Positions 26,150 to 38,858 are shown, counted from the first letter of the stretch. The stretch: 64,000 nucleotides of DNA from Chrysomallon squamiferum (GCA_012295275.1 CM022667.1:4204001-4268000); one strand, 5' to 3'. A program made the numbers and translations. Notes: a model not told the origin generated them from the letters alone.

Positions 26150-29100
26150 TTATTATCATTATTATTTGTAGGCAGCATGAGAAGGTACATAGAAACAGCA
26201 ACAAATAACATTAAAAACATTGTTGACAGGATCGTATCAGAGAAAACTGACGTACGTTTGGCCTTGGTTGAATTCCGTGACCACCCACCACAGGACAAAA
26301 CCTTTGTCACAAAACGACACGACTTCACCAGCAGTATTTCTCAAATGAAAGAGTGGCTGGAGAACTGCTCTGCTGACGGCGGTGGCGATGGACCGGAAGC
26401 TGTAGCAGACGGCCTTCATGACCTTCTTAAACTGAATTGGCGTCCTGAAGCAACAAAGATAGCAATTTTAATATCGGACGCACCACCTCACGGTCTGGAC
26501 AAAAGTGGTGACGAGTTTCCAGATGGCTGTCCCGCAGGGCTGGACCCTCTGCAGGTAGCACGAGATCTTGCTAAGAAAGAGATAACTCTGTACGTTGTTG
26601 GATGCGAACCGTCACTAAAACGATACAAAGAATTCTTCACGGGTTTGGCGTACATCACTGGGGGTCAGTATGTTCCCCTGACCGGGTATGAGGCGTTGAC
26701 TGAGATTGTTATTGGAGGGGTCCAGGAAGAGCTGTCCCTGGAGAGACTGATGGGGGAGGTCAATCGAACGGTGGATAGGGAAATCCTAGATTGCGAATAT
26801 AAGAACCTTGATGAATTAGTTGTGAAGATTCACTCCAAACTGTCACGCAAAGATTACAAGGTGAAGAAGTTGACCAGAAATGGAGCTGGTGTGTGTCAGA
26901 TCAGCGAGAAAGCAAATGCTTATTCAGAAATGAACACAGTCTCCGAGGCTTCAGAAGCTTTAAAATACAAAGAAAATTATAACGCTATTGATACCTTTAG
27001 ATCGATACTGCTTACAAGTCTGTCGTACCTGGGCAGCATATTGTATGGTAAAACACCAGGCATGTATAAATTTAATTTATTTTTTATTACTACTATTTTC
27101 TTTTTTAGGAAGATGATTTATTATATACTTCTTAAAGTATTTATTTATTTTATACATATTTTCATTATTATATTTTCAACAGAATCTTCAGATTTATTAA
27201 CAAAATACAAACGAATACGCATGCACGTATGCACAGACACGTTTTTACACAGAAATCTGGTCCTAAACGCAAGTTTCAGATAAAACGTATAATGAACATT
27301 ATGACCATATTGCTTTCAGTTCATTTTTCAGTATTTACAAATATTTTGTTTTTCCAAATGGTTTTCCAGCAGACGTTGAAAATAATGATGAGTTTGCCAC
27401 ATTCGAATGTGTGAAGGTGCCTCTAGATCGCGAACAAGTGAAGAGAATGGTGAAAAAATCACTTGGCAGAAATCATCCAGGTATTTATAGATTTTTATTT
27501 TATTATTATTTGTTTTGTATGGCATGTTTTACATTTTACATACTTTTTAAAAATTGTATTTTTTTTATTGTTATATTTTTATATAAACATAGTTGTTTAA
27601 GTTTTTACTTTAATGTAATATAAAAACTATGTAGAACCTTAGATTTTATTTTGTAATTTATATACAGTCACAAATATGCATGGACACATGTACAGAAATA
27701 ATATGTTGTCAATGTGTGTATTGTCATCTTTTTAAATGGTTTTAGCTTTGATGACACTCTGATTTTAAAGAACGTTTTCAAAAATAGTATTCATTGGAAC
27801 ATTATTTAAAAATCATAAATATCCCCCCCCCCCAAAAAAAAACATGCAAACAAAAAGAAAACCCACTGTTATGAGACAGATAATCTTACAAAAAGGAGAT
27901 TTTATATATATTTATTAGAACTATGACATTTGATCTGACCCGATTCTGATGTAATTGACTACTGCTGTAAAAAAGGATGTTGTAAATGGAGGGGACTGGT
28001 GTTTGGAATTTTGGGGAAGCAGTTATGCATTTATGTTATCTTTACATAACAGATATTGATAACTATATCTAAAACTTTATTAAACAGAATCAAGTGACAT
28101 AGATTGAATTTTCTTTTCAATTAATAATTTTACAGGTTTCTCGTTCACTTTAAGACTCGACATGGCATTTGTTCTGGACTGTACAGGTAATGATATTTTT
28201 CATTTTGTTTTTAACTGAATCAAAAATAATTTTCTAGTTAAATGATTTTAATTTGATTAACAGACACATCTAATATATGATATCTGTTATCTTGATAAGC
28301 TAATGAAATCTTATCTATGTTATTTAATTTTAAATTGCAAGTACTAGTACAATAATTTGTAGAAAGCAATGCTGACCTTTATTCACTAAGTGCGCCTATA
28401 CATTTTACAAAATTAGTTCGTCTTCCGACAACAGCAAAAACAACATGACCAACAACAGGAACAGTAACAACAACAACAACAGCAAGAACAAGAACAGTAA
28501 CAATAACAACAACAGCAGCAACAACAACATTAACAATTCTTCTGAATGTGTCTGTTTTTGTCCATATGTGTGTATGTTAATGTCTACTGTTTGTTTGTAC
28601 GTGTGAATGTCAGGATGTGTTTGTTTATGTGTGTGTATGCATGTCTGTGAGTGAGTGTGTGTGAATTTGTGTATATGTCCTTGCGTGTGTGTATATGTGT
28701 GTCTGTTTGTGTATGTCTGTATTTGTGTGTATGTGTTTGTGTGTTTGAATCTGTGAATGTGGTGTATGTATGTCTGTCTGCATGTTTGTGTCTCTGTGTG
28801 TAATCGTCAAAAAACACAAATTATATTTAGCAGTCTCGACTAATAGTGATTTAGATGATGACAGTTTCTTCTTGATTTATTTTCATCACAACTGAAATAA
28901 ACTTGGATATTTAAATTTTAAAACTCTTTATCCATGAAACGGCCAACACAACTTTTGAATATATACATACCATCTGATGTCATTTACATATTAAACAAGG
29001 CAAAATGGATCTTTATTTATATTAACTGTAGAGCGATTACTTTTAATCTTATGTTACAAGATTGGTTCTTCATCATCATTTTCTTCTTCTTCTTCTTCTT

Positions 29101-32100
29101 CTTCTTCTTCTTCTTCTTCTTCTTCTTCTTCTTCTTCTTCTTCTTCTTCTTCTTCTTCTCCTTCTTATTATTATCATTATTATTTGTAGGCAGCATGAGA
29201 AGGTACATAGAAACAGCAACAAATAACATTAAAAACATTGTTGACAGGATCGTATCAGAGAAAACTGACGTACGTTTGGCCTTGGTTGAATTCCGTGACC
29301 ACCCACCACAGGACAAAACCTTTGTCACAAAACGACACGACTTCACCAGCAGTATTTCTCAAATGAAACGGTGGCTGGAGAACTGCTCTGCTGACGGCGG
29401 TGGCGATGGACCGGAAGCTGTAGCAGACGGCCTTCATGACCTTCTTAAACTGAATTGGCGTCCTGAAGCAACAAAGATAGCAATTTTAATATCGGACGCA
29501 CCACCTCACGGTCTGGACAAAATGGTGACGGGTTTCCAGATGGCTGTCCCCGCAGGTCTGGATCCTCTGCAGATAGCACGAGATCTTGCTAAGAAAGAGA
29601 TAACTCTGTACGTTGTTGGATGCGAACCGTCACTAAAACCATACAAAGAATTCTTCACGGGTTTGGCGTACATCACTGGGGGTCAGTATGTTCCCCTGAC
29701 CGGGTATGAGGCGTTGACTGAGATTGTTATTGGAGGGGTCCAGGAAGAGCTGTCCCTGGAGAGACTGATGGGGAGGTCAATCGAACGGTGGATAGGGAAA
29801 TCCTAGATTGCGAATATAAGAACCTTGATGAATTAGTTGTGAAGATTCACTCCAAACTGTCACGCAAAGATTACAAGGTGAAGAAGTTGACCAGAAATGG
29901 AGCTGGTGTGTGTCAGATCAGCGAGAAAGCAAATGCTTATTCAGAAATGAACACAGTCTCCGAGGCTTCAGAAGCTTTAAAATACAAAGAAAATTATAAC
30001 GCTATTGATACCTTTAGATCGATACTGCTTTGGAGTCTGTCGTACCTGGGCAGCATATTGTATGGTAAAACACCAGGCATGTATAAATTTAATTTTTTTT
30101 TTTATTACTACTATTTTCTTTTTAGGAAGATGATTTATTATATACTTCTTAAAACTATTTATTTATTTATTTTATACATATTTTCATTATTATATTTTTT
30201 CAACAGAATCTTCAGATTTATTAACAAAATACAAACGAATACGCATGCACGTATGCACAGACACGTTTTTACACAGAAATCTGGTCCTAAACGCAAGTTT
30301 CAGACAAAACGCATAATGAACATTATGACCATATTGCTTTCAGTTCATTTTTCAGTATTTACAAATATTTTGTTTTTCCAAATGGTTTTCCAGCAGACGT
30401 TGAAAATAATGATGAGTTTGCCACATTCGAATGTGTGAAGGTGCCTCTAGATCGCGAACAAGTGAAGAGAATGGTGAAAAAATCACTTGGCAGAAATCAT
30501 CCAGGTATTTATAGATTTTTATTTTATTATTAATTGTTTTGTATGGCATGTTTTACATTTTACATACTTTTTAAAAATTGTATTTTTTTTATTGTTATAT
30601 TTTTATATAAACATAGTTGTTTAAGTTTTTACTTTAATGTAATATAAAAACTATGTAGAACCTTAGATTTTATTTTGTAATTTATATACAGTCACAAATA
30701 TGCATGGACACATGTACAGAAATAATATGTTGTCAATGTGTGTATTGTCATCTTTTTAAATGGTTTTAGCTTTGATGACACTCTGATTTTAAAGAACGTT
30801 TTCAAAAATAGTATTCATTGGAACATTATTTAAAAATCATAAATATCCCCCCCCCCCAAAAAAAAACATGCAAACAAAAAAAAAACCACTGTTGTTATGA
30901 GACAGATAATCTTACAAAAAGGAGATTTTATATATATTTATTAGAACTATGACATTTGATCTGACCCGATTCTGATGTAATTGACTACTGCTGTAAAAAA
31001 GGATGTTGTAAATGGAGGGGACTGGTGTTTGGAATTTTGGGGAAGCAGTTATGCATTTATGTTATCTTTACATAACAGATATTGATAACTATATCTAAAA
31101 CTTTATTAAACAGAATCAAGTGACATAGATTGAATTTTCTTTTCAATTAATAATTTTACAGGTTTCTCGTTCACTTTAAGACTCGACATGGCATTTGTTC
31201 TGGACTGTACAGGTAATGATATTTTTCATTTTGTTTTTAACTGAATCAAAAATAATTTTCTAGTTAAATGATTTTAATTTGATTAACAGACACATCTAAT
31301 ATATGATATCTGTTATCTTGATAAGCTAATGAAATCTTATCTATGTTATTTAATTTTAAATTGCAAGTACTAGTACAATAATTTGTAGAAAGCAATGCTG
31401 ACCTTTATTCACTAAGTGCGCCTATACATTTTACAAAATTAGTTCGTCTTCCGACAACAGCAAAAACAACATGACCAACAACAGGAACAGTAACAACAAC
31501 AACAACAGCAAGAACAAGAACAGTAACAATAACAACAACAGCAGCAACAACAACAACATACAATTCTTCTGAATGTGTCTGTTTTGTCCATATGTGTGTG
31601 TGTTAATGTCTACTGTTTGTTTGTACGTGTGAATGTCAGGATGTGTTTGTTTATGTGTGTGTATGCATGTCTGTGAGTGAGTGTGTGTGAATTTGTGTAT
31701 ATGTCCTTGCGTGTGTGTATATGTGTGTCTGTTTGTGTATGTCTGTATTTGTGTGTATGTGTTTGTGTGTTTGAATCTGTGAATGTGGTGTATGTATGTC
31801 TGTCTGCATGTTTGTGTCTCTGTGTGTAATCGTCAAAAAACACAAATTATATTTAGCAGTCTCGACTAATAGTGATTTAGATGATGACAGTTTCTTCTTG
31901 ATTTATTTTCATCACAACTGAAATAAACTTGGATATTTAAATTTTAAAACTGTTTATCCATCAAATGGACAACACAACTTTTGAATATATATATATATAC
32001 CATCTGATGTCATTTACATATTAAACAAGGCAAAATGGATCTTTATTTATATTAACTGTAGAGCGATTACTTTTAATCTTATGTTACAAGATTGGTTCTT

Positions 32101-35100
32101 CATCATCATTTTCTTCTTCTTCTTCTTCTTCTTCTTCTTCTTCTTCTTCTTCTTCTTCTTCTTCTTCTTCTTCTTCTTCTTCTTCTTCTCCTTCTTATTA
32201 TTATTATTATTATTTGTAGGCAGCATGAGAAGGTACATAGAAACAGCAACAAATAACATTAAAAACATTGTTGACAGGATCGTAGCAGAGAAAACTGACG
32301 TACGTTTGGCCTTGGTTGAATACCGTGACCACCCACCACAGGACAAAACCTTTGTCACAAAACGACACGACTTCACCAGCAGTATTTCTCAAATGAAAGA
32401 GTGGCTGGAGAACTGCTCTGCTGACGGCGGTGGCGATGGACCGGAAGCTGTAGCAGACGGCCTTCATGACCTTCTTAAACTGAATTGGCGTCCTGAAGCA
32501 ACAAAGATAGCAATTTTAATATCGGACGCACCACCTCACGGTCTGGACAAAAGTGGTGACGAGTTTCCAGATGGCTGTCCCGCAAGGCTGGATCCTCTGC
32601 AGGTAGCACGAGATCTTGCTAAGAAAGAGATAACTCTGTACGTTGTTGGATGCGAACCGTCACTAAAACGATACAAAGAATTCTTCACGGGTTTGGCGTA
32701 CATCACTGGGGGTCAGTATGTTCCCCTGACCGGGTATGAGGCGTTGACTGAGATTGTTATTGGAGGGGTCCAGGAAGAGCTGTCCCTGGAGAGACTGATG
32801 GGGGAGGTCAATCGAACGGTGGATAGGGAAATCCTAGATTGCGAATATAAGAACCTTGATGAATTAGTTGTGAAGATTCACTCCAAACTGTCACGCAAAG
32901 ATTACAAGGTGAAGAAGTTGACCAGAAATGGAGCTGGTGTGTGTCAGATCAGCGAGAAAGCAAATGCTTATTCAGAAATGAACACAGTCTCCGAGGCTTC
33001 AGAAGCTTTAAAATACAAAGAAAATTATAACGCTATTGATACCTTTAGATCGATACTGCTTACAAGTCTGTCGTACCTGGGCAGCATATTGTATGGTAAA
33101 ACACCAGGCATGTATAAATTTAATTTATTTTTTATTACTACTATTTTCTTTTTTAGGAAGATGATTTATTATATACTTCTTAAAGTATTTATTTATTTTA
33201 TACATATTTTCATTATTATATTTTCAACAGAATCTTCAGATTTATTAACAAAATACAAACGAATACGCATGCACGTATGCACAGACACGTTTTTACACAG
33301 AAATCTGGTCCTAAACGCAAGTTTCAGACAAAACGCATAATGAACATTATGACCATATTGCTTTCAGTTCATTTTTCAGTATTTACAAATATTTTGTTTT
33401 TCCAAATGGTTTTCCAGCAGACGTTGAAAATAATGATGAGTTTGCCACATTCGAATGTGTGAAGGTGCCTCTAGATCATGAACAAGTGAAGAGAATGGTG
33501 AAAAAATCACTTGGCAGAAATCATCCAGGTATTTATAGATTTTTATTTTATTATTATTTTGTTTTGTATGGCATGTTTTACATTTTACATACTTTTTAAA
33601 AATTGTGTTTTTTTTTGTTGTTATATTTTTATATAAACATAGTTGTTTAAGTTTTTACTTTAATGTAATATAAAAACTATGTAGAACCTTAGATTTTATT
33701 TTGTAATTTATATACAGTCACAAATATGCATGGACACATGTACAGAAATAATATGTTGTCAATGTGTGTATTGTCATCTTTTAAATGGTTTTAGCTTTGA
33801 TGACACTCTGATTTTAAAGAACGTTTTCAAAAATAGTATTCATTGGAACATTATTTAAAAATCATAAATATCCCCCCAAAAAAAATGCAAACAAAAAGAA
33901 AACCCACTGTTATGAGACAGATAATCTTACAAAAAGGAGATTTTATATATATTTATTAGAACTATGACATTTGATCTGACCCGATTCTGATGTAATTGAC
34001 TACTGCTGTAAAAAGGATGTTGTAAATGGAGGGGACTGGTGTTTGAAATTTTGGGGAAGCAGTTATGCATTTATGTTATCTTTACATAACAGATATTGAT
34101 AACTCTATATCTAAAACTTTGTTAAACAGAATCAAGTGACATAGATTGAATTTTCTTTTCAATTAATAATTTTACAGGTTTCTCGTTCACTTTAAGACTC
34201 GACATGGCATTTGTTCTGGACTGTACAGGTAATGATATTTTTCATTTTGTTTTTAACTGAATCAAAAATAATTTTCTAGTTAAATGATTTTAATTTGATT
34301 AACAGACACATCTAATATATGATATCTGTTATCTTGATAAGCTAATGAAATCTTATCTATGTTATTTAATTTTAAATTGCAAGTACTAGTACAATAATTT
34401 GTAGAAAGCAATGCTGACCTTTATTCACTAAGTGCGCCTATACATTTTACAAAATTAGTTCGTCTTCCGACAACAGCAAAAAAACAACATGACCAACAAC
34501 AGGAACAGTAACAACAACAACAACAACAAGAACAAGAACAGTAACAATAACAACAACAGCAGCAACAACAACATTAACAATTCTTCTGAATGTGTCTGTT
34601 TTTGTCCATATGTGTGTATGTTAATGTCTACTGTTTGTTTGTACGTGTGAATGTCAGGATGTGTTTGTTTATGTGTGTGTATGCATGTCTGTGAGTGAAT
34701 GTGTGTGAATTTGTGTATATGTCCTTGCGTGTGTGTATATGTGTGTCTGTTTGTGTATGTCTGTATTTGTGTGTATGTGTTTGTGTGTTTGAATCTGTGA
34801 ATGTGGTGTATGTATGTCTGTCTGCATGTTTGTGTCTCTGTGTGTAATCGTCAAAAAACACAAATTATATTTAGCAGTCTCGACTAATAGTGATTTAGAT
34901 GATGACAGTTTCTTCTTGATTTATTTTCATCACAACTGAAATAAACTTGGATATTTAAATTTTAAAACTCTTTATCCATGAAACGGCCAACACAACTTTT
35001 GAATATATACATACCATCTGATGTCATTTACATATTAAACAAGGCAAAATGGATCTTTATTTATATTAACTGTACAGCGATTACTTTTAATCTTATGTTA

Positions 35101-38100
35101 CAAGATTGGTTCTTCATCATTATTTTCTTCTTCTTCTTCTTCTTCTTCTTCTTTCTTCTTCTTCTTATTATTATTATTATTATTATTATTTTTTATTTTT
35201 GTAGGCAGCATGGGAAGGTACATAGAAACAGCAACAGACAACATTAAAAAAATTGTTGACACGATCGTAGCTGAGAAAACTGACGTAAGTTTGGCCCTGA
35301 TTGAATACCGTGACCACCCACCACAGGACAAAACCTTTGTCACAAAATCCCACGACTTCACCAGCAGTATTTCTCAAATGAAACGGTGGCTGGAGAACTG
35401 CTCTGCTGACGGCGGTGGCGATGGACCGGAAGCTGTAGCAGACGGCCTTCACGACCTCCTTAAATTGAACTGGCGTCCTGCATCAACAAAGACAGCAATT
35501 TTAATAACGGACGCACCACCACACGGTCTGGACAAAATTGATGATGGGTTTCCAGATGGCTGTCCCGCAGGTCTGGATCCTCTGCAGATAGCACGAGAGC
35601 TTGCTAAGAAAGAGATAACTCTGTACGTTGTTGGATGCGAACCGTTACTGAAACCATACAAAGAATTCTTCACGGGTTTGGCGTACATCACCGGGGGTCA
35701 GTATGTTCCCCTGGCCGGGTATGAGGCGTTGACTCAGATTATTATTGGAGGGGCCCTGGAAGAGCTGTCCCTCGAGAGACTGATGTGGGAGGTCAATCGA
35801 AAGGTGGATAGGGAAATCCTAGATTGCGAATATAAGAACCTTGATGAATTAGCTGAGAAGATTCGATCCAAACTGTCACGCAAAGATTACAAGGTGAAGA
35901 AGTTGACCAGAAATGGAGTTGGTGTGTGTCATATCAGCGAGAAAGCAAATGCTTATTCAGAAATGAATACAATGTCTGATGCCTCAGAAGCTTTAAAATG
36001 TCAAGAAAATCACGAAGCTGCATTGGACAGCATGTCTAATGGTAAACCACCATGCATATATAATTTAATTTTTTTTTTATTACTATTATTTCCCTTTTAG
36101 GAAGATGATTTATTAAATACTTCTTAAAACTATTTATTTATTTATTGAAATACAGTTATTTTCATAGTTATATTTACAACAAAACCTTCAGCTTTAACAA
36201 AACAGAAACCAATAAACATGCACATATGCACAGAAAGAAAAAGACACATTTTTTATATAGAGAGCTGGTCCTAAATCTGACACTGACGCAAGTTTCAGAC
36301 AAAACAAATAACCAACATTATGACCATATTGGTTTTTATTCATTTTTCAGTATTTACAAATAATTTCTTTTTCCAAATGGTTTTCCAGAAGACGTTGAAA
36401 ATAATGATGAGTTTCCCAGATACGAATGTGTGGAGGTGTCTCTTGATCTCGAACAAGTGAAGAGAATGGTGAAAAAATCACTTGCCAGAAATCATCCAGG
36501 TATTTATAGATTTTTATTTGATTATTATTTGTTTTTTGTGCCATGTTTTACACTTTAAATACTTTTTAAAAATTGTATTTTTTTCTTTATTATATTTTTG
36601 TATAAATACAATTTTTTTTTCTATTTTTTGTATTAACCTAATACGAAAATTACGTAGAAGCTTAGATTTTGTTTTCTAATTTATATGCAGTCACAAACAT
36701 GCATGGACATAAGAAATAATAAGTTGTCAGTGTTTGTATTACGATCTTTTTAAATGCTTTTACGTTTGATAACATTTTGATTTCGAAGAACATAGTTCCA
36801 AAATATTATTCAGTGGCACATATTTAAAAAACAAACCAAAAATATTCCCCCCCAAAAACATAAAAAGCAAAAGAAAGACAACACGTTTTAATGAGCCAGT
36901 TAATCTTACAAAAAGGAGATGTAATATATATATATATATATATATCTAACACTTTGTTAAACAGAATCAAGTGATATAGATTGGATTTTCTTTTCATTAA
37001 TAATTTTACAGATTTCTCGTTCACTGATAAACAACCTTTAAAACTCGACATGGCATTTGTTGTGGACTGTACAGGTAAATATATTTTACATTATGATTTT
37101 ATCTAAATAAAAAAAAAATAAAACATTTAAGATAAAAATCATTCTTAATTTGTTTTAAAGATGTATCAAAAGTGGGATGCTGTTGATTTTGGAAAACTGA
37201 TCCAATGGTATTTAATTTTTGTATGCAGATCTTGGTTCCATAATTTATAGAAAAACATGTACATTTTGGTCTTGAACCATCAGATGTTCTTTGATTCAAT
37301 TTGACGTCATAATCAGAGTTATGTGGCTTTAAACAACGTTTTCTGACTGTCATCAAATTTTGATTAGCACGTTTCACAAATTGAAACCAAAATGTTTATG
37401 AGTTTTTCGGTGTGTCAGTATGTGTGTGTGTGTGTGTGTTTTGTGTTTTAGCATTGTGTTTTTTGGTGTTTGTGTGTTGGTATGTGTTTGATTATGATTG
37501 TCAATTAACACAAACCTATTGTGAATACTCTCTACATCTAGTGATTTAAATGATGACAGTTTCTGGTTGGTTTACTTTCAGCATAACTGAAGTAAAATTG
37601 GATATTTTCTTTTTAAAATTGTCTTATCCATTAAGTGGCAAACACCACTTTTGCATATGCGTCTGCATAGATATATACAAAATGTACCATTTACCTGTTA
37701 AACAAAGAAAACTGGATCTTTAATTATATTAACTCTAGAATGAAATGAATAAACATAACCAGACCAAACATTATTTTATTTTATATTACAAGATTGTTTC
37801 TTTTTTCTTCATCATTTTCTTCTTTTCTTCTATAATTACCTCACCATCATTATCATTGCCATTATCATGATCATTAAATTGTATTATTATTATTATTATT
37901 ATCATCATCATCATTAAATATTATTAAAATTATTATTATTACCATAATCACTGCCATCATTAAATAGTATTGAAAGTTGTTATTTACAGGGAGTATGTCT
38001 GATTACATATGCCATGCTAGAAACAACATTGACAAAGCTGTGGAGACGATCACAGCCACAGAGACGAGTGACGTACGTGTGGCCCTCGTTGAATATTGTT

Positions 38101-38858
38101 ATCACCCATCAAAGGACTCCACCTTTGTCACAAAATCACACGACTTCACGAGAAACATCTCTGAAATGAAACAGAGGTTGGAGAATGGCACTACAACACT
38201 CTGTGGCAATAACCTGAAAGCTTTTGCAGACAGCCTTCACGAGCTCAGTGAAATGAATTGGCGTCCTGCAGCAAAGAAAATAGCAATTTTGTTATCGTTT
38301 GACCCACCCCACGGTCTGGACAAACAGATTTGTGGGTTTCCAGAAGGCCTGGATCCTCTCCAGCTAGTAAGAGATCTTGCTAAGAAAGAGATAACTCTGT
38401 TTGTTGTTGGGTGCGAACCGTCACTGAAATCATACAGAAATTTCTTCATGGGTTTGGCGTACATCAACGGAGGTCAGTATCTTCCCCTGGATGGATATGA
38501 GGCGTTGACACATATTATTAGTGGAGGGGTTCACGAAGAGCTGTCTTTAGAGCGGTTGATGAATAAGATCAATCGAAAGGTGGAGAAGGAAATTCGTGAT
38601 GGCAAGGCTTACAATGTTGATGATTTAGCTAGGAAGATTCATTCGAAACTGTCACGCAAAGGTTACAAGGTGAAGATGCTGACCAGGAATGGAGTTGGTG
38701 TGTGTAAGATCAGTGAAAAAGCAAAAGCTTATTCAAAAATGAATACAATGTCCGAGGTCTCAAGAGCTGATGAAGATGATGATGATGTTTATGTCTGTGT
38801 AGAGCAGTTTCTAGATCTCGAACAAGTGAACAGAATGGTGAAAAAAATCAGTTGCTAG
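22051..38858 (+). CDS. Multi-vWA-domain protein gene, six tandem modules
   Basis: Read as one gene. Exon 1 (22051-22060, ATG GAG ACC T|gt) enters module 1 in phase 1. Each module has exon A (51 or 63 bases, ending DCTG), exon B (the rest of the vWA domain) and, in modules 2-5, exon C (111 bases). Every A, B and C exon starts and ends in phase 1, so the last donor of each module joins in frame to the next exon A. None of modules 2-6 has its own initiating exon. Summed length is about 6.0 kb, close to 2,000 residues. Each domain has the MIDAS start DCTGS plus [19 protein letters not shown] and VVGCEP, as in VwkA-type vWA proteins. No transmembrane, signal or kinase segment is seen. Because all exons are symmetric, any module could be skipped without loss of frame. 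Alternatives are a cluster of decaying single-domain genes or mutually exclusive exons. Module 3 exon B is frameshifted, and the gene ends in module 6 at TAG 38856-38858. Confidence 0.65.
23288..24868 (+). CDS. vWA module 1 (exons A and B)
   Basis: Exon A 23288-23338 encodes [17 protein letters not shown]. Exon B 23963-24868 carries GSMSNY through to [16 protein letters not shown]. The tail helix that forms exon C in modules 2-5 is part of exon B here, as in the single-domain gene at 10606. The usual SDAPPHG is KDAPPQG and the GGGDGPEA loop is GGGDDEPEP, so metal binding may be altered. The donor at 24868/24869 joins in phase to exon A at 25717. Confidence 0.85.
25717..27480 (+). CDS. vWA module 2 (exons A, B, C)
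   Basis: Exon A 25717-25767 ([18 protein letters not shown]), exon B 26172-27047, exon C 27370-27480. All MIDAS elements are intact ([25 protein letters not shown]). Exon A resembles that of module 1, while exons B and C are near-identical to those of modules 3 and 4, so a duplication or conversion boundary falls in the A-B intron near 25780. Exon C encodes [19 protein letters not shown]. Confidence 0.87.
26070..26149 (+). repeat. (CTT)n tract before exon B (also 29083-29165, 32104-32195, 35127-35167)
   Basis: A long (TTC/CTT)n pyrimidine tract lies 20-40 bases upstream of exon B in modules 2-5 and merges with the acceptor's polypyrimidine tract. It reads as poly-Phe or poly-Lys in spurious frames. 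Tract length differs between units. Confidence 0.9.
28136..30504 (+). CDS. vWA module 3, frameshifted exon B
   Basis: Exon A 28136-28186, exon B 29190-30064, exon C 30394-30504. Against modules 2 and 4, exon B has lost one base near 29521-29532 and gained one C in the CCCC at 29550-29553, so about ten residues ([10 protein letters not shown] in module 2) are replaced before the frame recovers. It then lacks one G in the run at 29770-29773. This leads to TAG at 29804-29806 and leaves the exon 875 rather than 876 bases long. As written the exon truncates the protein unless it is skipped or the base is a consensus error. Confidence 0.85.
31162..33528 (+). CDS. vWA module 4 (exons A, B, C)
   Basis: Exon A 31162-31212, exon B 32220-33095, exon C 33418-33528, all intact and phase 1. 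Exon B differs from module 2 by only a few codons (for example GCPARLDP against [15 protein letters not shown] against VEFRDHP). Exon A is identical in protein to modules 3 and 5 ([17 protein letters not shown]). Confidence 0.87.
34178..36499 (+). CDS. vWA module 5 (exons A, B, C)
   Basis: Exon A 34178-34228, exon B 35205-36041 (837 bases, 39 shorter than module 2 in the linker), exon C 36389-36499 encoding [19 protein letters not shown]. The MIDAS elements are intact (LITDAPPHG). It is clearly diverged from modules 2-4 in coding sequence, while its exon A and A-B intron belong to the near-identical set. Confidence 0.87.
37012..38858 (+). CDS. vWA module 6, terminal and degraded
   Basis: Exon A 37012-37074 carries four extra codons ([21 protein letters not shown]). 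Exon B 37990-38858 has the DCTGSM start, but the GGGDGPEA loop has become LCGNNLKAF and SDAPPHG has become SFDPPHG, so the second and third metal-site elements look lost. Near the end a seventh A at 38841-38847 shifts the frame and gives KKISC then TAG. The homologous donor (ccag|gtattt elsewhere) reads ccgaatattt here. This is either a genuine C-terminus or a decayed end of the array. Confidence 0.8.

Larger units (their letters stand above)
25780..34843 (+). repeat. Three ~3.02 kb near-identical tandem units
   Basis: Homologous blocks start near 25786, 28800, 31826 and 34843 (landmark gtaatcgtcaaa). Each unit runs from one A-B intron through exons B and C and the next exon A. Intron details are shared, including the (CTT)n tract, the poly(C)/poly(A) junction near 27823/30846/33871, the CAACAACAG-rich stretch near 28440/31460/34470 and the TGTGTRT-rich stretch near 28600/31600/34620. 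Units differ mainly by small indels in simple sequence, so duplication or homogenisation is recent. Confidence 0.9.

Noticed and set aside
25919-26171. Poly-Phe N-terminal extension on vWA module 2 (and the same in modules 3-5)
   Set aside because: It is the (CTT)n polypyrimidine tract of the intron. Exon B begins after the AG with GSM, completing the MIDAS from exon A.
28584-28819. His/Thr-rich minus-strand frames (also at 31610 and 34628)
   Set aside because: Translations of the TGTGTRT-rich intron stretch that is copied with each 3-kb unit.
22051-38858. A CRISPR-like or other direct-repeat immune array
   Set aside because: The repeats are 3-kb eukaryotic exon-intron units, not short repeats with unique spacers.
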